A stretch of 60,106 nt of DNA from the IMG/VR virus record IMGVR_UViG_3300027736_000049, positions 1-60,106 of that record. One strand, 5' to 3'. Origin of the DNA: a virus. The translations under genes and the position numbers were made by a program. The notes under the pieces are model-generated. The model did not search any database and was not told the DNA's origin. It saw only the letters and a list, made by a program, of their open reading frames with translations. Positions 1 to 8,243 of this stretch are shown in pieces. Positions within the stretch are counted from its first letter, which is position 1, and each line of letters begins with the position of its first letter.

Positions 1-1165
1 CGGGTACGCTGGAAACGGGGGAACTGGCGGAAGCGGGTACAATGGTGGTAATGGCGTGGCGGGCGCAGGTGGCGGTGGCGGCGGTGGTGGCGGCGGTTAT
101 CAGAAGGGAGGCGGCAGCGGCGGCGGCGTTGGCCTTTACGGGCAGGGCAGCAGTGGTGCTCGTGGAACTGGACCGGGCACAGGCTGCAATACCATTGGCA
201 CGGGTGGTTTTGGCGGCAGCGGCGGCGGCGATGGCCAAGATGGTTGTACTAACCCAACAGGCGGCACCTATGGTGGAGGCGGCGGCGCTGCTGGAAGTTC
301 GGGTGGCGCGGGGGGGCCGGGCAGTGGCGGCACAGGCGGTGTCCGCATAGTTTGGCCCGGTTCAACCCGCCAGTTTCCATCAACCAATGTTTCCGCAGCG
401 TATGACAATCGGGGCAGCGCGATATTTGCTGGAACGGCTGGAACTTATTCTTGGATTGCTCCTGCTGGTGTAACAAGCGTTAGTGTTGTGGCAGTAGGGG
501 GTGGCGGCGGGGGCAATTTGCGCGGTGGCGGCGGCGGTGCGTTGCGGTACAAAAACAATATTTCAGTAACACCGGGCACTTCGTATACTGTTGTTGTCGG
601 GTCTAAAGGAACCTATAACACGTCGGGCGGAACTTCATATTTTAACAGTACAGGAACTGTTGGCGCTGGCGGTGGAAGCGCCGCTGGTTGTTGTGCTTCG
701 ACTACTCCCGTTGCGGGCGGAACTGGCATTACTGGAACGGGCGGCTGTGGTGGTTCTGGTGGGGGATATTGCACTGGCGGATGTAGCGTTGGTGGATCAG
801 GCGGCGCGGGCGGGTACTCTGGAAATGGTGGAAACGGCGCTTTGGGCGCTTATGGAAGTGCCCCAACTGCGGGCGCAGGCGGCGGCGGCGGCGGCGGTGC
901 AAATTCAGCTTGCTTGGGCAGTACTTCACAAGGCGGCGGTGGCGGCGTAGGTTTGTGTGGTCAAGGCTCCAGCGGAGCCGCTGCTGGTACTTACAGTCGT
1001 GAAAGAGGCGGTGGTGGTTCTGGCGGAGTTGGCGGCGGTGTCACTAATGCCGGTGGTGCGTATGGCGGCGGCGGTTATGTCAGTAATGCCGCCAATGGCG
1101 CAGTTCGCATAGTCTGGCCGGGAACAACTAGACAATTTCCTTCAACATGTGTGGGGTATCCATGA
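1..1165 (+). CDS. Glycine-rich tail protein, C-terminal part (5' end lies at 59557-60106)
   Basis: The frame is open from base 2 with no start of its own, so this is the 3' part of a gene cut by the window edge. It encodes glycine runs, a VRIVWPG..RQFPST block at about 340-380, a second beta-type block (GTYSWIAPAGVTSVSVV) at about 430-495, more glycine repeats and a closing VRIVWPG..RQFPST. The same modules occur in the genes at 58604 and 59557. Joining to 59557 through the 20-base end overlap gives one frame of 564 codons with two copies of the module. Phage glycine-rich proteins of this type are usually distal fibre or adhesin parts; that role is inferred. The stop overlaps the next start (ATGA). 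Confidence 0.85.
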   Translation, partial: GYAGNGGTGGSGYNGGNGVAGAGGGGGGGGGGYQKGGGSGGGVGLYGQGSSGARGTGPGTGCNTIGTGGFGGSGGGDGQDGCTNPTGGTYGGGGGAAGSSGGAGGPGSGGTGGVRIVWPGSTRQFPSTNVSAAYDNRGSAIFAGTAGTYSWIAPAGVTSVSVVAVGGGGGGNLRGGGGGALRYKNNISVTPGTSYTVVVGSKGTYNTSGGTSYFNSTGTVGAGGGSAAGCCASTTPVAGGTGITGTGGCGGSGGGYCTGGCSVGGSGGAGGYSGNGGNGALGAYGSAPTAGAGGGGGGGANSACLGSTSQGGGGGVGLCGQGSSGAAAGTYSRERGGGGSGGVGGGVTNAGGAYGGGGYVSNAANGAVRIVWPGTTRQFPSTCVGYP

Positions 1166-1578
1166 TGGAACTTTTTATCCAAATCCGAAACGGTCAGCCA
1201 TTCGAACACCCAATCTTTGGCGACAACTTTCGTCATGCGTTCCCGGACATCGACGTAGATAATTTGCCGCCACAGTTTGCTAGGTTTGAGCGTGTGCCGC
1301 AGAATGTCATGCCGGAAATCTTTGAAGTGGCCGAAGTCCGCTACGAATGGTTCGATGCCATTGTCAAAGATGTTTGGTCAGTTCGTCCTATGACGGATCA
1401 GGAAAGGGCCGACAAGATTGCTCAATACAGGGCAAACCCGCCTTTCCCCTCATGGACATTGGACGAGACCACATTAAAGTGGTCCGCGCCGACGCCAAAA
1501 CCGGATGACGGCCAGAAATACCGTTGGGATGAAGATACTCTTTCTTGGGTTGTTTTTGTCCCGCCCACCATTGCCTAG
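1162..1578 (+). CDS. Tail-fibre-associated hypothetical protein
   Basis: A 138-aa acidic protein beginning MMELFIQIRNG. An ATGA overlap with the glycine-rich gene fixes the start at 1162 rather than the earlier ATG at 1147. The C-terminal half holds two copies of a W-x-(L/W)DE(T/D)TL.W motif (SWTLDETTLKW and YRWDEDTLSWV), typical of small proteins encoded beside phage tail fibres. It may be a fibre chaperone or a virion accessory. No enzymatic motif is visible. Confidence 0.8.
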   Translation: MMELFIQIRNGQPFEHPIFGDNFRHAFPDIDVDNLPPQFARFERVPQNVMPEIFEVAEVRYEWFDAIVKDVWSVRPMTDQERADKIAQYRANPPFPSWTLDETTLKWSAPTPKPDDGQKYRWDEDTLSWVVFVPPTIA

Positions 1579-1589
1579 AGGGGACAGGC

Positions 1590-2264
1590 ATGTGTCAATC
1601 AGCACCAATAGCAGAAACGCCTGTGGTTGATCAGCCACAGGTTTTTACTTACTTCCCAACGCTTGTCTACATGATTAAGCGCCCGGAGTTTTTGGCTTCT
1701 GTCAGGGCCGTATGCGACGAGCATATAGCGAAAGCGAAACAAAAAAAGCTGGATGAAATTTACCCGGTTTACATGACCGGCAGTTTCTATGATGACCCAC
1801 GCATGGCAGAGTTTTCGCAGGCTGTTGGGCAGATGGCATGGGAAATTCTTGCAGGGCAGGGCTACGCCATGCAGGGTCTTAGCACCATGTTCACAGAGAT
1901 GTGGTGCCAGCAGCACTATAAACACTCATCAATGGAACAACACGTCCACGGATTTGGGTCGCAGATCGTTGGGTTTTATTTCACGCAGACGCCAGAAGAT
2001 TGTTCTCGTGTGGTGTTCCATGATCCTGTGCCCGGTCGCGTAATGGCTGGGCTTGGCGAGGCTGATGGAAGCATGGCGTCTGCTGCAAGCCGCATGATTA
2101 ACTTCCAGCCTGAGCCCGGCATGTTGATCTTCACAAACTCTTGGTTGGCGCATTCGTTCACCCGACACGCCTCTAAGAAGCCCATCCAATTCGTGCATTT
2201 CAATCTTGCCGTTCAGCAAGCAGGGCCAGTTGGGTGCCCGGCTCCGGCGGCTGAGATTATTTGA
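1590..2264 (+). CDS. Putative 2-oxoglutarate/Fe(II)-dependent oxygenase
   Basis: A 224-aa protein. The start at 1590 lies just behind a GAGGGG ribosome site. Residues about 118-130 read HVHGFGSQIVGFYF, matching the HxH...(S/Q)(G/I)xYY core of the phage 2OG-Fe(II) oxygenase family known from cyanophages. Later come a VVFHDP strand and LAHSFTRH near residue 190, which can supply the distal Fe ligand His and the 2OG-binding Arg. Such enzymes hydroxylate proteins or nucleotides, but the substrate here is unknown. The position among fibre and glycosyltransferase genes suggests virion or host-surface modification. Confidence 0.75.
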   Translation: MCQSAPIAETPVVDQPQVFTYFPTLVYMIKRPEFLASVRAVCDEHIAKAKQKKLDEIYPVYMTGSFYDDPRMAEFSQAVGQMAWEILAGQGYAMQGLSTMFTEMWCQQHYKHSSMEQHVHGFGSQIVGFYFTQTPEDCSRVVFHDPVPGRVMAGLGEADGSMASAASRMINFQPEPGMLIFTNSWLAHSFTRHASKKPIQFVHFNLAVQQAGPVGCPAPAAEII

Positions 2265-2497
2265 TGCCTAAGTATATCGTCCGGTTCAACAAGAACCGGG
2301 GCATGGAAGGCAGGGGAACGGCTGACCATGTGTGGCGCGTTTTTGAAGGCGAGAAGGAATACGTCTTTAAGAACGTCAAAATCAACGTCCCTTCGTGGGG
2401 TGAGAAGACGGGCGAAGATTGGAGCATTTGCTGCGATGGCAAGTTAACCATTGACCGAGACACTTCAACGGCAATCATCGAGGGGGATGCGCCATGA
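2264..2497 (+). CDS. Small hypothetical protein
   Basis: A 77-aa protein starting MPKYIVRFNKNRG. The start at 2264 overlaps the oxygenase stop (TGATG), and its own stop overlaps the glycosyltransferase start (ATGA), so the three genes look translationally coupled. It is mixed beta-type, rich in Lys, Trp and Asp, with no motif I recognise. The context suggests a partner of the flanking modification enzymes. Confidence 0.75.
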   Translation: MPKYIVRFNKNRGMEGRGTADHVWRVFEGEKEYVFKNVKINVPSWGEKTGEDWSICCDGKLTIDRDTSTAIIEGDAP

Positions 2498-3573
2498 AGA
2501 TATGCGTTTACGCGATCAGCAAAAACGAGGAAATGTTTGTAGAAAGGTTCTGTGCGGCGGCAAAGGACGCTGACTTGATCCTGATTGGCGATACGGGGAG
2601 TACCGATGCAACAGTTGCTAAAGCTCAAGAATGTGGTGCCGTGGTCCACGATATATTCATCTCTCCTTGGCGCTTCGATCTTGCTAGGAATGCTGTTCTG
2701 GCCCTTGTTCCTCGCGATGTTGATGTGTGTATTAGTCTTGATCTAGATGAAGAGCTTCAGCCCGGCTGGCGTGAGGAGATCGAACGTGTCTGGACAGAAG
2801 GAACAACCCGGCTCCGCTACATGTTCGACTGGGGCTGCGGTATTGCCTTTTACTATGAGAAAATCCACGCCCGACACGGCTACTTCTGGCATCATCCCTG
2901 CCACGAGTACCCGGTGCCCGACGGCAGAATTGCTGAAGTTTGGGCGCAAACGGACATGCTCCTTGCCATCCACAAGCCTGACCCGACCAAAAGTCGGGGA
3001 CAGTACATGGATCTTTTGGAGCTTTCCGTAAAAGAAGACCCTCAGTGCCCGCGCAACGCCTTCTACTACGCCCGTGAACTGAGTTTCCACGCGCGTTGGC
3101 AGGAAAGCGTTGACGCCTGCCGCTCCTATCTCAATTTGCCCCGCGCAACATGGCAAAATGAGCGTTGCTATGCCTATCGCGTCATGGGCCGGTGCTACAA
3201 CGAGTTGGGGAACCCTGCCGATGCTGAAAAAGCGTTCCATGCCGCAGCCGCAGAAGCGCCAAACACGCGCGAACCGTGGTGTGAATTGGCTATGCTTATG
3301 TATAGGCAGGGCCGTTGGCCGGAGAGTTTTGCCTACGCCATGCGGGCGCTTCAGATTACAAACAGGGAAATGGTCTACACGGTAGACCCAGAAGTTTGGG
3401 GCTTCCAGCCTCATGACCTTGCCAGCATAGCGGCTTGGCATTTGGGGCTGGTTCAGGTATCTATTGAGCAAGCACAGATGGCTGTGGATAAGTCGCCAAA
3501 TGATGCTCGTTTACAGCAAAATCTTAAGTTTGTGAGGGGCGAACTTGAGGTGCCAGACATAGAGGCGGCTTAG
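2494..3573 (+). CDS. Family 2 glycosyltransferase with C-terminal TPR-like repeats
   Basis: A 359-aa protein. The N-terminal half has GT-A/GT2 features: MKICVYAISKNEE at the start, IGDTGSTDATV at about residues 31-41 for nucleotide-sugar binding, and a DLDEE (DxD-type) metal motif near residue 84. From about residue 180 the helices resemble tetratricopeptide repeats (ALMYRQGRWPESFAYAMRAL). GT2-TPR fusions are found in phages and in surface-glycan loci. Likely roles are glycosylation of virion fibres or of host glycan; the sugar donor cannot be read from sequence. Confidence 0.85.
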   Translation: MKICVYAISKNEEMFVERFCAAAKDADLILIGDTGSTDATVAKAQECGAVVHDIFISPWRFDLARNAVLALVPRDVDVCISLDLDEELQPGWREEIERVWTEGTTRLRYMFDWGCGIAFYYEKIHARHGYFWHHPCHEYPVPDGRIAEVWAQTDMLLAIHKPDPTKSRGQYMDLLELSVKEDPQCPRNAFYYARELSFHARWQESVDACRSYLNLPRATWQNERCYAYRVMGRCYNELGNPADAEKAFHAAAAEAPNTREPWCELAMLMYRQGRWPESFAYAMRALQITNREMVYTVDPEVWGFQPHDLASIAAWHLGLVQVSIEQAQMAVDKSPNDARLQQNLKFVRGELEVPDIEAA

Positions 3574-3575
3574 GC

Positions 3576-3809
3576 ATGGACGCGCAAAACCTTATTAACA
3601 TTGTGGCTGGCATAGCCATGGGGGTCGGAGGATGGTTTGCGCGTCAATTATGGGACTCAGTTCAAGAACTTAAAAGAGATTTGCATGAGCTTGAGGTAGA
3701 CCTGCCTAAAACTTACGTCATGAAAGATGATCTCGACAAGCGGATGGACCACATTGAAGACATGTTTCAGCGGATCTATGACAAGCTGGATGGGAAGGCG
3801 GACAAGTGA
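3576..3809 (+). CDS. Small membrane/coiled-coil protein, lysis-cassette candidate
   Basis: A 77-aa protein with one short hydrophobic segment (about residues 6-20, NIVAGIAMGVGGWFA) followed by a charged helix that looks like a coiled coil (KDDLDKRMDHIEDMFQRIYDKLDGK). It sits two genes before the endolysin and its stop overlaps the next start (GTGA). Size and topology fit a holin accessory or XhlA-like membrane protein, but no family signature is clear. Confidence 0.7.
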   Translation: MDAQNLINIVAGIAMGVGGWFARQLWDSVQELKRDLHELEVDLPKTYVMKDDLDKRMDHIEDMFQRIYDKLDGKADK

Positions 3810-4279
3810 GCACTACCGAAGAGAAACAGGAAAAAATTGCTCTTGAGATGGCGGCGAGCGTTAGCAAGGGCGCATTGGTCGAGAAGATCACCTTTGCCGG
3901 TATTCCAATCCTATTTTCCTGCGTCGTTTATCTCATGAGCGCCCTGTCCAGCGCGAACAATGAAATTATCCAGCTTAAGTCCAAGGTGGCCGTCGTCGTC
4001 AATGCCGACAACAAGGCCATTCCCCCGCAGGGAACGACCATCGACATGGCGCAGATTAGGGAACACCTGAGCGAGCAGATAAGCAAAGTTGACCGGGAGA
4101 GCGCCCTTTCTCGCGCCGCCATGACCCTTGACAGGGAACGGTCAATGTCTGCGATTGAGAAGAGCCGCATGGATATGGTGGCTGATGCCGCACAGGCCCG
4201 CGCGGCCATTCGTTTTGATACGGCCCAGATGATCGCGGCGTTAGATAAACGCATCACTTTGCTAGAGAAGGGGAAATAG
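3806..4279 (+). CDS. Single-pass membrane protein with long coiled coil, possible holin or antiholin
   Basis: A 157-aa protein with GTG start overlapping the previous stop. A hydrophobic stretch at about residues 30-48 (FAGIPILFSCVVYLMSALS) is followed by roughly 105 residues of charged helix. It lies directly upstream of the endolysin, where phages commonly place holin functions. One membrane span and a long soluble tail do not match a standard class; a pinholin or structural membrane protein are alternatives. Confidence 0.7.
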   Translation: MSTTEEKQEKIALEMAASVSKGALVEKITFAGIPILFSCVVYLMSALSSANNEIIQLKSKVAVVVNADNKAIPPQGTTIDMAQIREHLSEQISKVDRESALSRAAMTLDRERSMSAIEKSRMDMVADAAQARAAIRFDTAQMIAALDKRITLLEKGK

Positions 4280-4281
4280 CC

Positions 4282-5034
4282 ATGAAAATGAGCAAAGAAG
4301 GCGTTGAAGCCCTTCTCAAGAAGTTTGAGGGCTGCAAGCTTAAGGCATACCGTTGCCCAGCTAATGTATGCACAATTGGCTATGGCCACACTTCTGCGGC
4401 TGGTACTCCTACCGTCATAGATGGCATGACCATCACCCAAAAGCAGGCCGACGACATCCTGTGGCAGGATCTGGTCAAGTACGAGACCGCTGTGCAAGGG
4501 TTGGTGACGCAGGACCTGACGCAACACCAGTTTGATGTGCTGGTGGATTTTGCCTACAACGCTGGCGTTGGCGCTCTCAAATCTTCCACACTGCTGAAGA
4601 AAATCAATGCAGGCGACTTTGACGCCGTGCCAGCCGAATTGATGAAATGGACCAAGGGCGGCGGGAAAGTGCTACCCGGCCTTGTGCGTCGTCGTCAGGC
4701 AGAAAGTGCGTGGTGGGCGACATCCCCCGCCGCAACCAAAACGCCAGAACAGGCATTTGAGCATGAACAGGAACAGCGCACCGATCCAGATCCTGTACCT
4801 GTCAGAACAATGGCAGAAAGCAAACAGGGTAATGCGGCGGTTATCACGGCAGGTCTCGGAGGTTTGGGTGCCGCTAAGGAGATCGCTGCGCAGGCGCAGG
4901 ATGCGTCTGACACAGCAAATCAGCTTATGGGCCTACTTAGCAACACGAACTTCCTCATTATGGTGGTCATCGTTGGCCTTGGCGGAGCGATCTGGTACTG
5001 GCGCAAAAAGAACATGGATCGTGACGGTGTTTAG
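4282..5034 (+). CDS. Endolysin, GH24 lysozyme, with C-terminal membrane anchor
   Basis: A 250-aa muramidase cutting the MurNAc-GlcNAc bond of peptidoglycan. The triad E16 (KKFEG), C25 and T31 (CTIGYGHT) has the E-8aa-(D/C)-5aa-T spacing of T4/P1/R21 lysozymes, with Cys in the second position as in P1 Lyz. Typical GH24 segments follow (QHQFDVLVDFAYNAGVGAL; RRRQAE). After about residue 150 comes a linker, then a hydrophobic segment at about 226-242 ending in WYWRKK. No N-terminal signal or SAR segment is visible, so the anchor is at the wrong end for a classical SAR endolysin. The i-spanin overlaps its 3' end. Confidence 0.93.
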   Translation: MKMSKEGVEALLKKFEGCKLKAYRCPANVCTIGYGHTSAAGTPTVIDGMTITQKQADDILWQDLVKYETAVQGLVTQDLTQHQFDVLVDFAYNAGVGALKSSTLLKKINAGDFDAVPAELMKWTKGGGKVLPGLVRRRQAESAWWATSPAATKTPEQAFEHEQEQRTDPDPVPVRTMAESKQGNAAVITAGLGGLGAAKEIAAQAQDASDTANQLMGLLSNTNFLIMVVIVGLGGAIWYWRKKNMDRDGV

Positions 5035-5257
5035 CCTGCTTTTCACGCCAGTAGGGCGTTGCCTGACTATGGCGGTTGTCGCCATAATGGTCTTGTCTGG
5101 CGTTTACTTTAAGATCAGGGCCGACGCCGTGGCGGAAGTTGAGGCTGCGGCGACGGCAGACGCTTTGAGGAGGATGGGCCGTGCGGTTAATGCTGGCGAT
5201 GCTGTCGATACTTCTCCTGAGCGGGTGCGCGAGTCAGACGGCCACCGTCGCGACTAA
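5021..5257 (+). CDS. i-spanin (Rz-like), inner-membrane lysis subunit
   Basis: About 78 aa. GTG at 5021 or 5027 are the likeliest starts, overlapping the endolysin end; ATG at 5069 would cut into the membrane segment. One transmembrane helix (LTMAVVAIMVLSGVYF) is followed by a short charged periplasmic region. The o-spanin starts inside it in another frame, the classical nested Rz/Rz1 arrangement. With its lipoprotein partner it would span the periplasm and fuse inner and outer membranes in the last lysis step. Start choice is uncertain. Confidence 0.75.
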   Translation: MTVFSLLFTPVGRCLTMAVVAIMVLSGVYFKIRADAVAEVEAAATADALRRMGRAVNAGDAVDTSPERVRESDGHRRD

Positions 5258-5378
5258 CGGCGCTGTCTGCAAGGTTTGGCGGGATGTGTCTTGGTCGTCC
5301 AAGGACACGACCGCCACGATCATTGAAGTTAAGCAGAACAATGCGCGCCGTGAGGGGTGGTGCGAAGGGCAAAAATAA
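5181..5378 (+). CDS. o-spanin (Rz1-like) outer-membrane lipoprotein
   Basis: A 65-aa protein with a signal peptide ending in a lipobox: MRLMLAMLSILLLSGCAS, lipidated Cys at residue 16. The mature part carries KVWRDVSWSSKDTTATI and NNARREGWC, which resembles small lipoproteins near lysis genes of alphaproteobacterial phages. It is partly embedded in the i-spanin frame. Expected location is the inner leaflet of the outer membrane. Confidence 0.88.
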   Translation: MRLMLAMLSILLLSGCASQTATVATNGAVCKVWRDVSWSSKDTTATIIEVKQNNARREGWCEGQK

Positions 5379-5411
5379 GTGCTATAAGAGGCGCTTACAG
5401 GAGTAACGGCC

Positions 5412-6149
5412 TTGACCACTGGCTTGTCCTATAGCGGAACCGTCTCGGGGACCATGAGCTATGTTCAGCAAATTGCTGAAATGGCCGTTGTTGACCAGAC
5501 GGACGCCAATTATCTGGCCATTTTGCCTGCCATGATCACCTACGCCGAGAACCGGATGTATCGTGATTTGGACTTCCTGTTCACGTCCACGTCCATCACT
5601 GGCTATACAATCACCAATGGGAGCCGTCAGATCACCATCCCAGAGGGCACGATTGTCGTCAGTGAGCAGATCAACGTCATCACGCCTGCCGGGCAAATCA
5701 ATCCCGACGCTGGCACTAGAAACCCTCTTTTGCCCACGACAAAAGAGTATTTGGACGCCGTTTACGGGTCTGTTTCCTATACCGGCATCCCCCAGTATTT
5801 TGTGCCCTTCAACGACAATCTCTTTCTGGTAGGGCCTTTTTCGGACGCCACCTATTTTGTGGAGATCGTTGGCACATACCGCCCGGCGAGCTTGTCCTCG
5901 ACTAACACCACAACCTTTATCAGCCTCTATTTGCCCGACGTGTTCATCATGGCGTCCATGATCTACATCTCGGCATACCAGCGCAACTTTGGGCGGCAGT
6001 CTGACGACCCGCAGATGGCGCAGAGCTATGAGGCCCAGTATCAGGCGCTCCTGAAGGGCGCTACGATTGAAGAGGCGAGGAAAAAGTTTGAGGCTGCGGC
6101 GTGGTCTTCGCAGGCCCCGGCACCTGTTGCTTCGCCGTCGAGGGGATAA
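5412..6149 (+). CDS. Head-tail adaptor/connector protein
   Basis: A 245-aa protein. The TTG start at 5412 is preceded at good spacing by AGGAG; the first ATG (5453) lacks such a site. The fold pattern, a helical start (SYVQQIAEMAVV), YLAILPAMITYAENRMYRDLDFLF, a beta middle and a helical end with AQSYEAQYQALLK, resembles SU10/T7 gp11-like adaptor proteins that ring the portal. A second adaptor-like protein is encoded at 51377. It precedes the nozzle gene, consistent with a short-tail assembly block. Confidence 0.8.
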   Translation: MTTGLSYSGTVSGTMSYVQQIAEMAVVDQTDANYLAILPAMITYAENRMYRDLDFLFTSTSITGYTITNGSRQITIPEGTIVVSEQINVITPAGQINPDAGTRNPLLPTTKEYLDAVYGSVSYTGIPQYFVPFNDNLFLVGPFSDATYFVEIVGTYRPASLSSTNTTTFISLYLPDVFIMASMIYISAYQRNFGRQSDDPQMAQSYEAQYQALLKGATIEEARKKFEAAAWSSQAPAPVASPSRG

Positions 6150-6152
6150 CCC

Positions 6153-8243
6153 ATGCCCCATGCCTCGCTCAAGCTTATCCCCGGCGTTGATGTTAATCGC
6201 ACTCTAGCCCTCAACGAGGCTGCGATTTCATCTGGCGATTTAATCCGGTTTGTGCCGGATCGGCAGGGCGTTGGGCTTGTTCAGAAGCTGGGCGGTTGGA
6301 CTACCTATGCGGGGCCGTTTTCGTCTTACATCCGCTGCCTGTGGGCGTGGGAAGACACCAACAGTAATTCCTATCTAGCAGTTGGCGCTGAAGCTTCGCT
6401 TAGTTACATCCTTAATGGGAATGTTGTCAGCATAACGCCCCGCACATTGACCAATAATGTCGCCGTTAGCGTCAGCACTGTCTCGGGTAGCAGCGACGTT
6501 ACCATTACAGATACTGGGTCCAGCATTACCCAATGGGATAATGTCTACATTCAAACGCCAATTGCCGTTGGCGGCTTGGTGCTTTTTGGCGTTTACCCAA
6601 CAACCAATCCAACATTATCGGCCAACACCTACCACATTACTGCCGTTGACGCTCTTGGCGATCCTGCGCTGGCAACCTCCACTGTCACCAATGGTGGTGC
6701 AGTTGCTTCATTTAGCACGGTCAACACCAGTGCAGTTGTTACTATCACCCTGACAAATCACGGCTATTCCGTTGGCAGCACGTTTCCCATTGTCGTTTCA
6801 ACGACCGTTGGCGGCATCACTCTTTATGGGAACTATACCGTTCAGACGGTAATTGACGCCAATAACTTCACGATAATTGCCGCCAATACAGCGTCTTCGA
6901 CCGTCACAAATAGCCCCATGAACGGGGGATTGGCCCGCTATGTCTATTACATTGGCGTGGGCCCCCTTCCAAACGGCACGGGCTACGGCATCGGCGGCTA
7001 TGGCCGAGGCGGATACGGGACGGGCAATGTAACTGTTCAAAACGGCAATACAATCTCAACGTCCGACTGGACCTTGGACAATTGGGGCGAGATTTTAATC
7101 TCATGCCCTTTGAATGGTCCTATTTATGAGTGGTCTCCTGCGGCTGGATATTCGGTTTCTGCGGTCATTAATACCGCCCCAATCGTCAATGCCGGTATCG
7201 TTGTGGCCATGCCGCAGAGGCAGATCATTGCGTGGGGATCGACGGAAACAGGCATCCAAGACCCCTTGCTGATCCGCTGGTGCGACGTTGACGATTTCAC
7301 CTCATGGACGGCGACCGTCACCAATCAGGCTGGTTCCTACCGCATCCCCAAGGGCTCCAAGATCATTCAGGGCATTCAGGCCGCTCAACAGACCCTGATT
7401 TGGACGGATCTTGGCCTTTGGTCGATGCAGTATGTTGGCCTACCATTCGTCTACCAGTTCAATGAAATCGGCACTGGGTGCGGCCTGATTGGGCGCAAGG
7501 CGGCTGCTTCAATGAGCGGCGTCGTCTATTGGATGGGCCAGAGCCAATTTTACACGCTTGCAGGTAGTGGCCCGCAGCCCATTCCCTGCCCCGTGTGGGA
7601 CGTGATCTTTCAGGATTTGGATAGCACCAACCTCGACAAGATCCGCATTGCCGTGAACAGCCGTTTTGGTGAGGTGGCTTGGTACTACCCGACAAAGGGC
7701 AATGGAGGCGAGATCAACGCCTACGTCAAATACAACGTCGTCTTGCAGCAGTGGGACTACGGCTCCCTTGCCCGCACGGCTTGGACCAACGAAAGCGTCC
7801 TTGGGCCGCCTATTGGGGCTGGGACGGACAAGTACATTTACCAGCACGAAACCTCGACAAATGCCGCCACCAATGGCGTTGACGACGTCCCCATGCTGTC
7901 AAACTTCCAGACCGGCTACTTTCAAATAGCCGAGGCTGAATTGAAGATGTTTGTCGATCAGGTCTGGCCCGACATGAAGTGGGGCTATTTTGGCGGCACG
8001 GCCAATGGCACGACGGTCTACCAGACGCCTACGGCGCAGGTTCAGTTGACCTTCTACGCGACTGATTATCCCGGCCAGACGCCGATTGCCTACGGCCCCT
8101 TTAACCTTACGCAATCGACGACCTTCGTTTCTCCGAGGTTTAGGGGGCGATTGGTGTCGATCAAGATCAGTAGCAGTGACGTGAACAGCTTCTGGCGCAT
8201 TGGAAACATGCGCTACCGCACTCAGCCAGATGGGAAGTTCTAA
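6153..8243 (+). CDS. Tail nozzle / tubular-B-like stabilisation protein
   Basis: A 696-aa protein beginning MPHASLKLIPGVDVNRT. GDLIRFVPDRQGVGLVQKLGGW at the N-terminus and a long beta-rich body with YGIGGYGRGGYG near residue 280 are characteristic of podovirus tail tubular B / P22 gp10-like proteins. IIAWGSTETGIQDPLLIRWCD and ALIWTDLGLW-type propeller strands follow. It should close the tail beneath the adaptor ring. Its stop overlaps the next start (TAATG). Confidence 0.82.
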   Translation: MPHASLKLIPGVDVNRTLALNEAAISSGDLIRFVPDRQGVGLVQKLGGWTTYAGPFSSYIRCLWAWEDTNSNSYLAVGAEASLSYILNGNVVSITPRTLTNNVAVSVSTVSGSSDVTITDTGSSITQWDNVYIQTPIAVGGLVLFGVYPTTNPTLSANTYHITAVDALGDPALATSTVTNGGAVASFSTVNTSAVVTITLTNHGYSVGSTFPIVVSTTVGGITLYGNYTVQTVIDANNFTIIAANTASSTVTNSPMNGGLARYVYYIGVGPLPNGTGYGIGGYGRGGYGTGNVTVQNGNTISTSDWTLDNWGEILISCPLNGPIYEWSPAAGYSVSAVINTAPIVNAGIVVAMPQRQIIAWGSTETGIQDPLLIRWCDVDDFTSWTATVTNQAGSYRIPKGSKIIQGIQAAQQTLIWTDLGLWSMQYVGLPFVYQFNEIGTGCGLIGRKAAASMSGVVYWMGQSQFYTLAGSGPQPIPCPVWDVIFQDLDSTNLDKIRIAVNSRFGEVAWYYPTKGNGGEINAYVKYNVVLQQWDYGSLARTAWTNESVLGPPIGAGTDKYIYQHETSTNAATNGVDDVPMLSNFQTGYFQIAEAELKMFVDQVWPDMKWGYFGGTANGTTVYQTPTAQVQLTFYATDYPGQTPIAYGPFNLTQSTTFVSPRFRGRLVSIKISSSDVNSFWRIGNMRYRTQPDGKF

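Noticed and set aside
42-350. Ala/Val-rich frame in the glycine-rich gene
   Set aside because: A shifted reading of GGC/GGT glycine codons.
5378-5411. Possible promoter TGCTATAAG before the adaptor gene
   Set aside because: An extended -10-like sequence exists, but no -35 at proper distance; the small AAGTGC/GCGCTT hairpin there is too weak to call.
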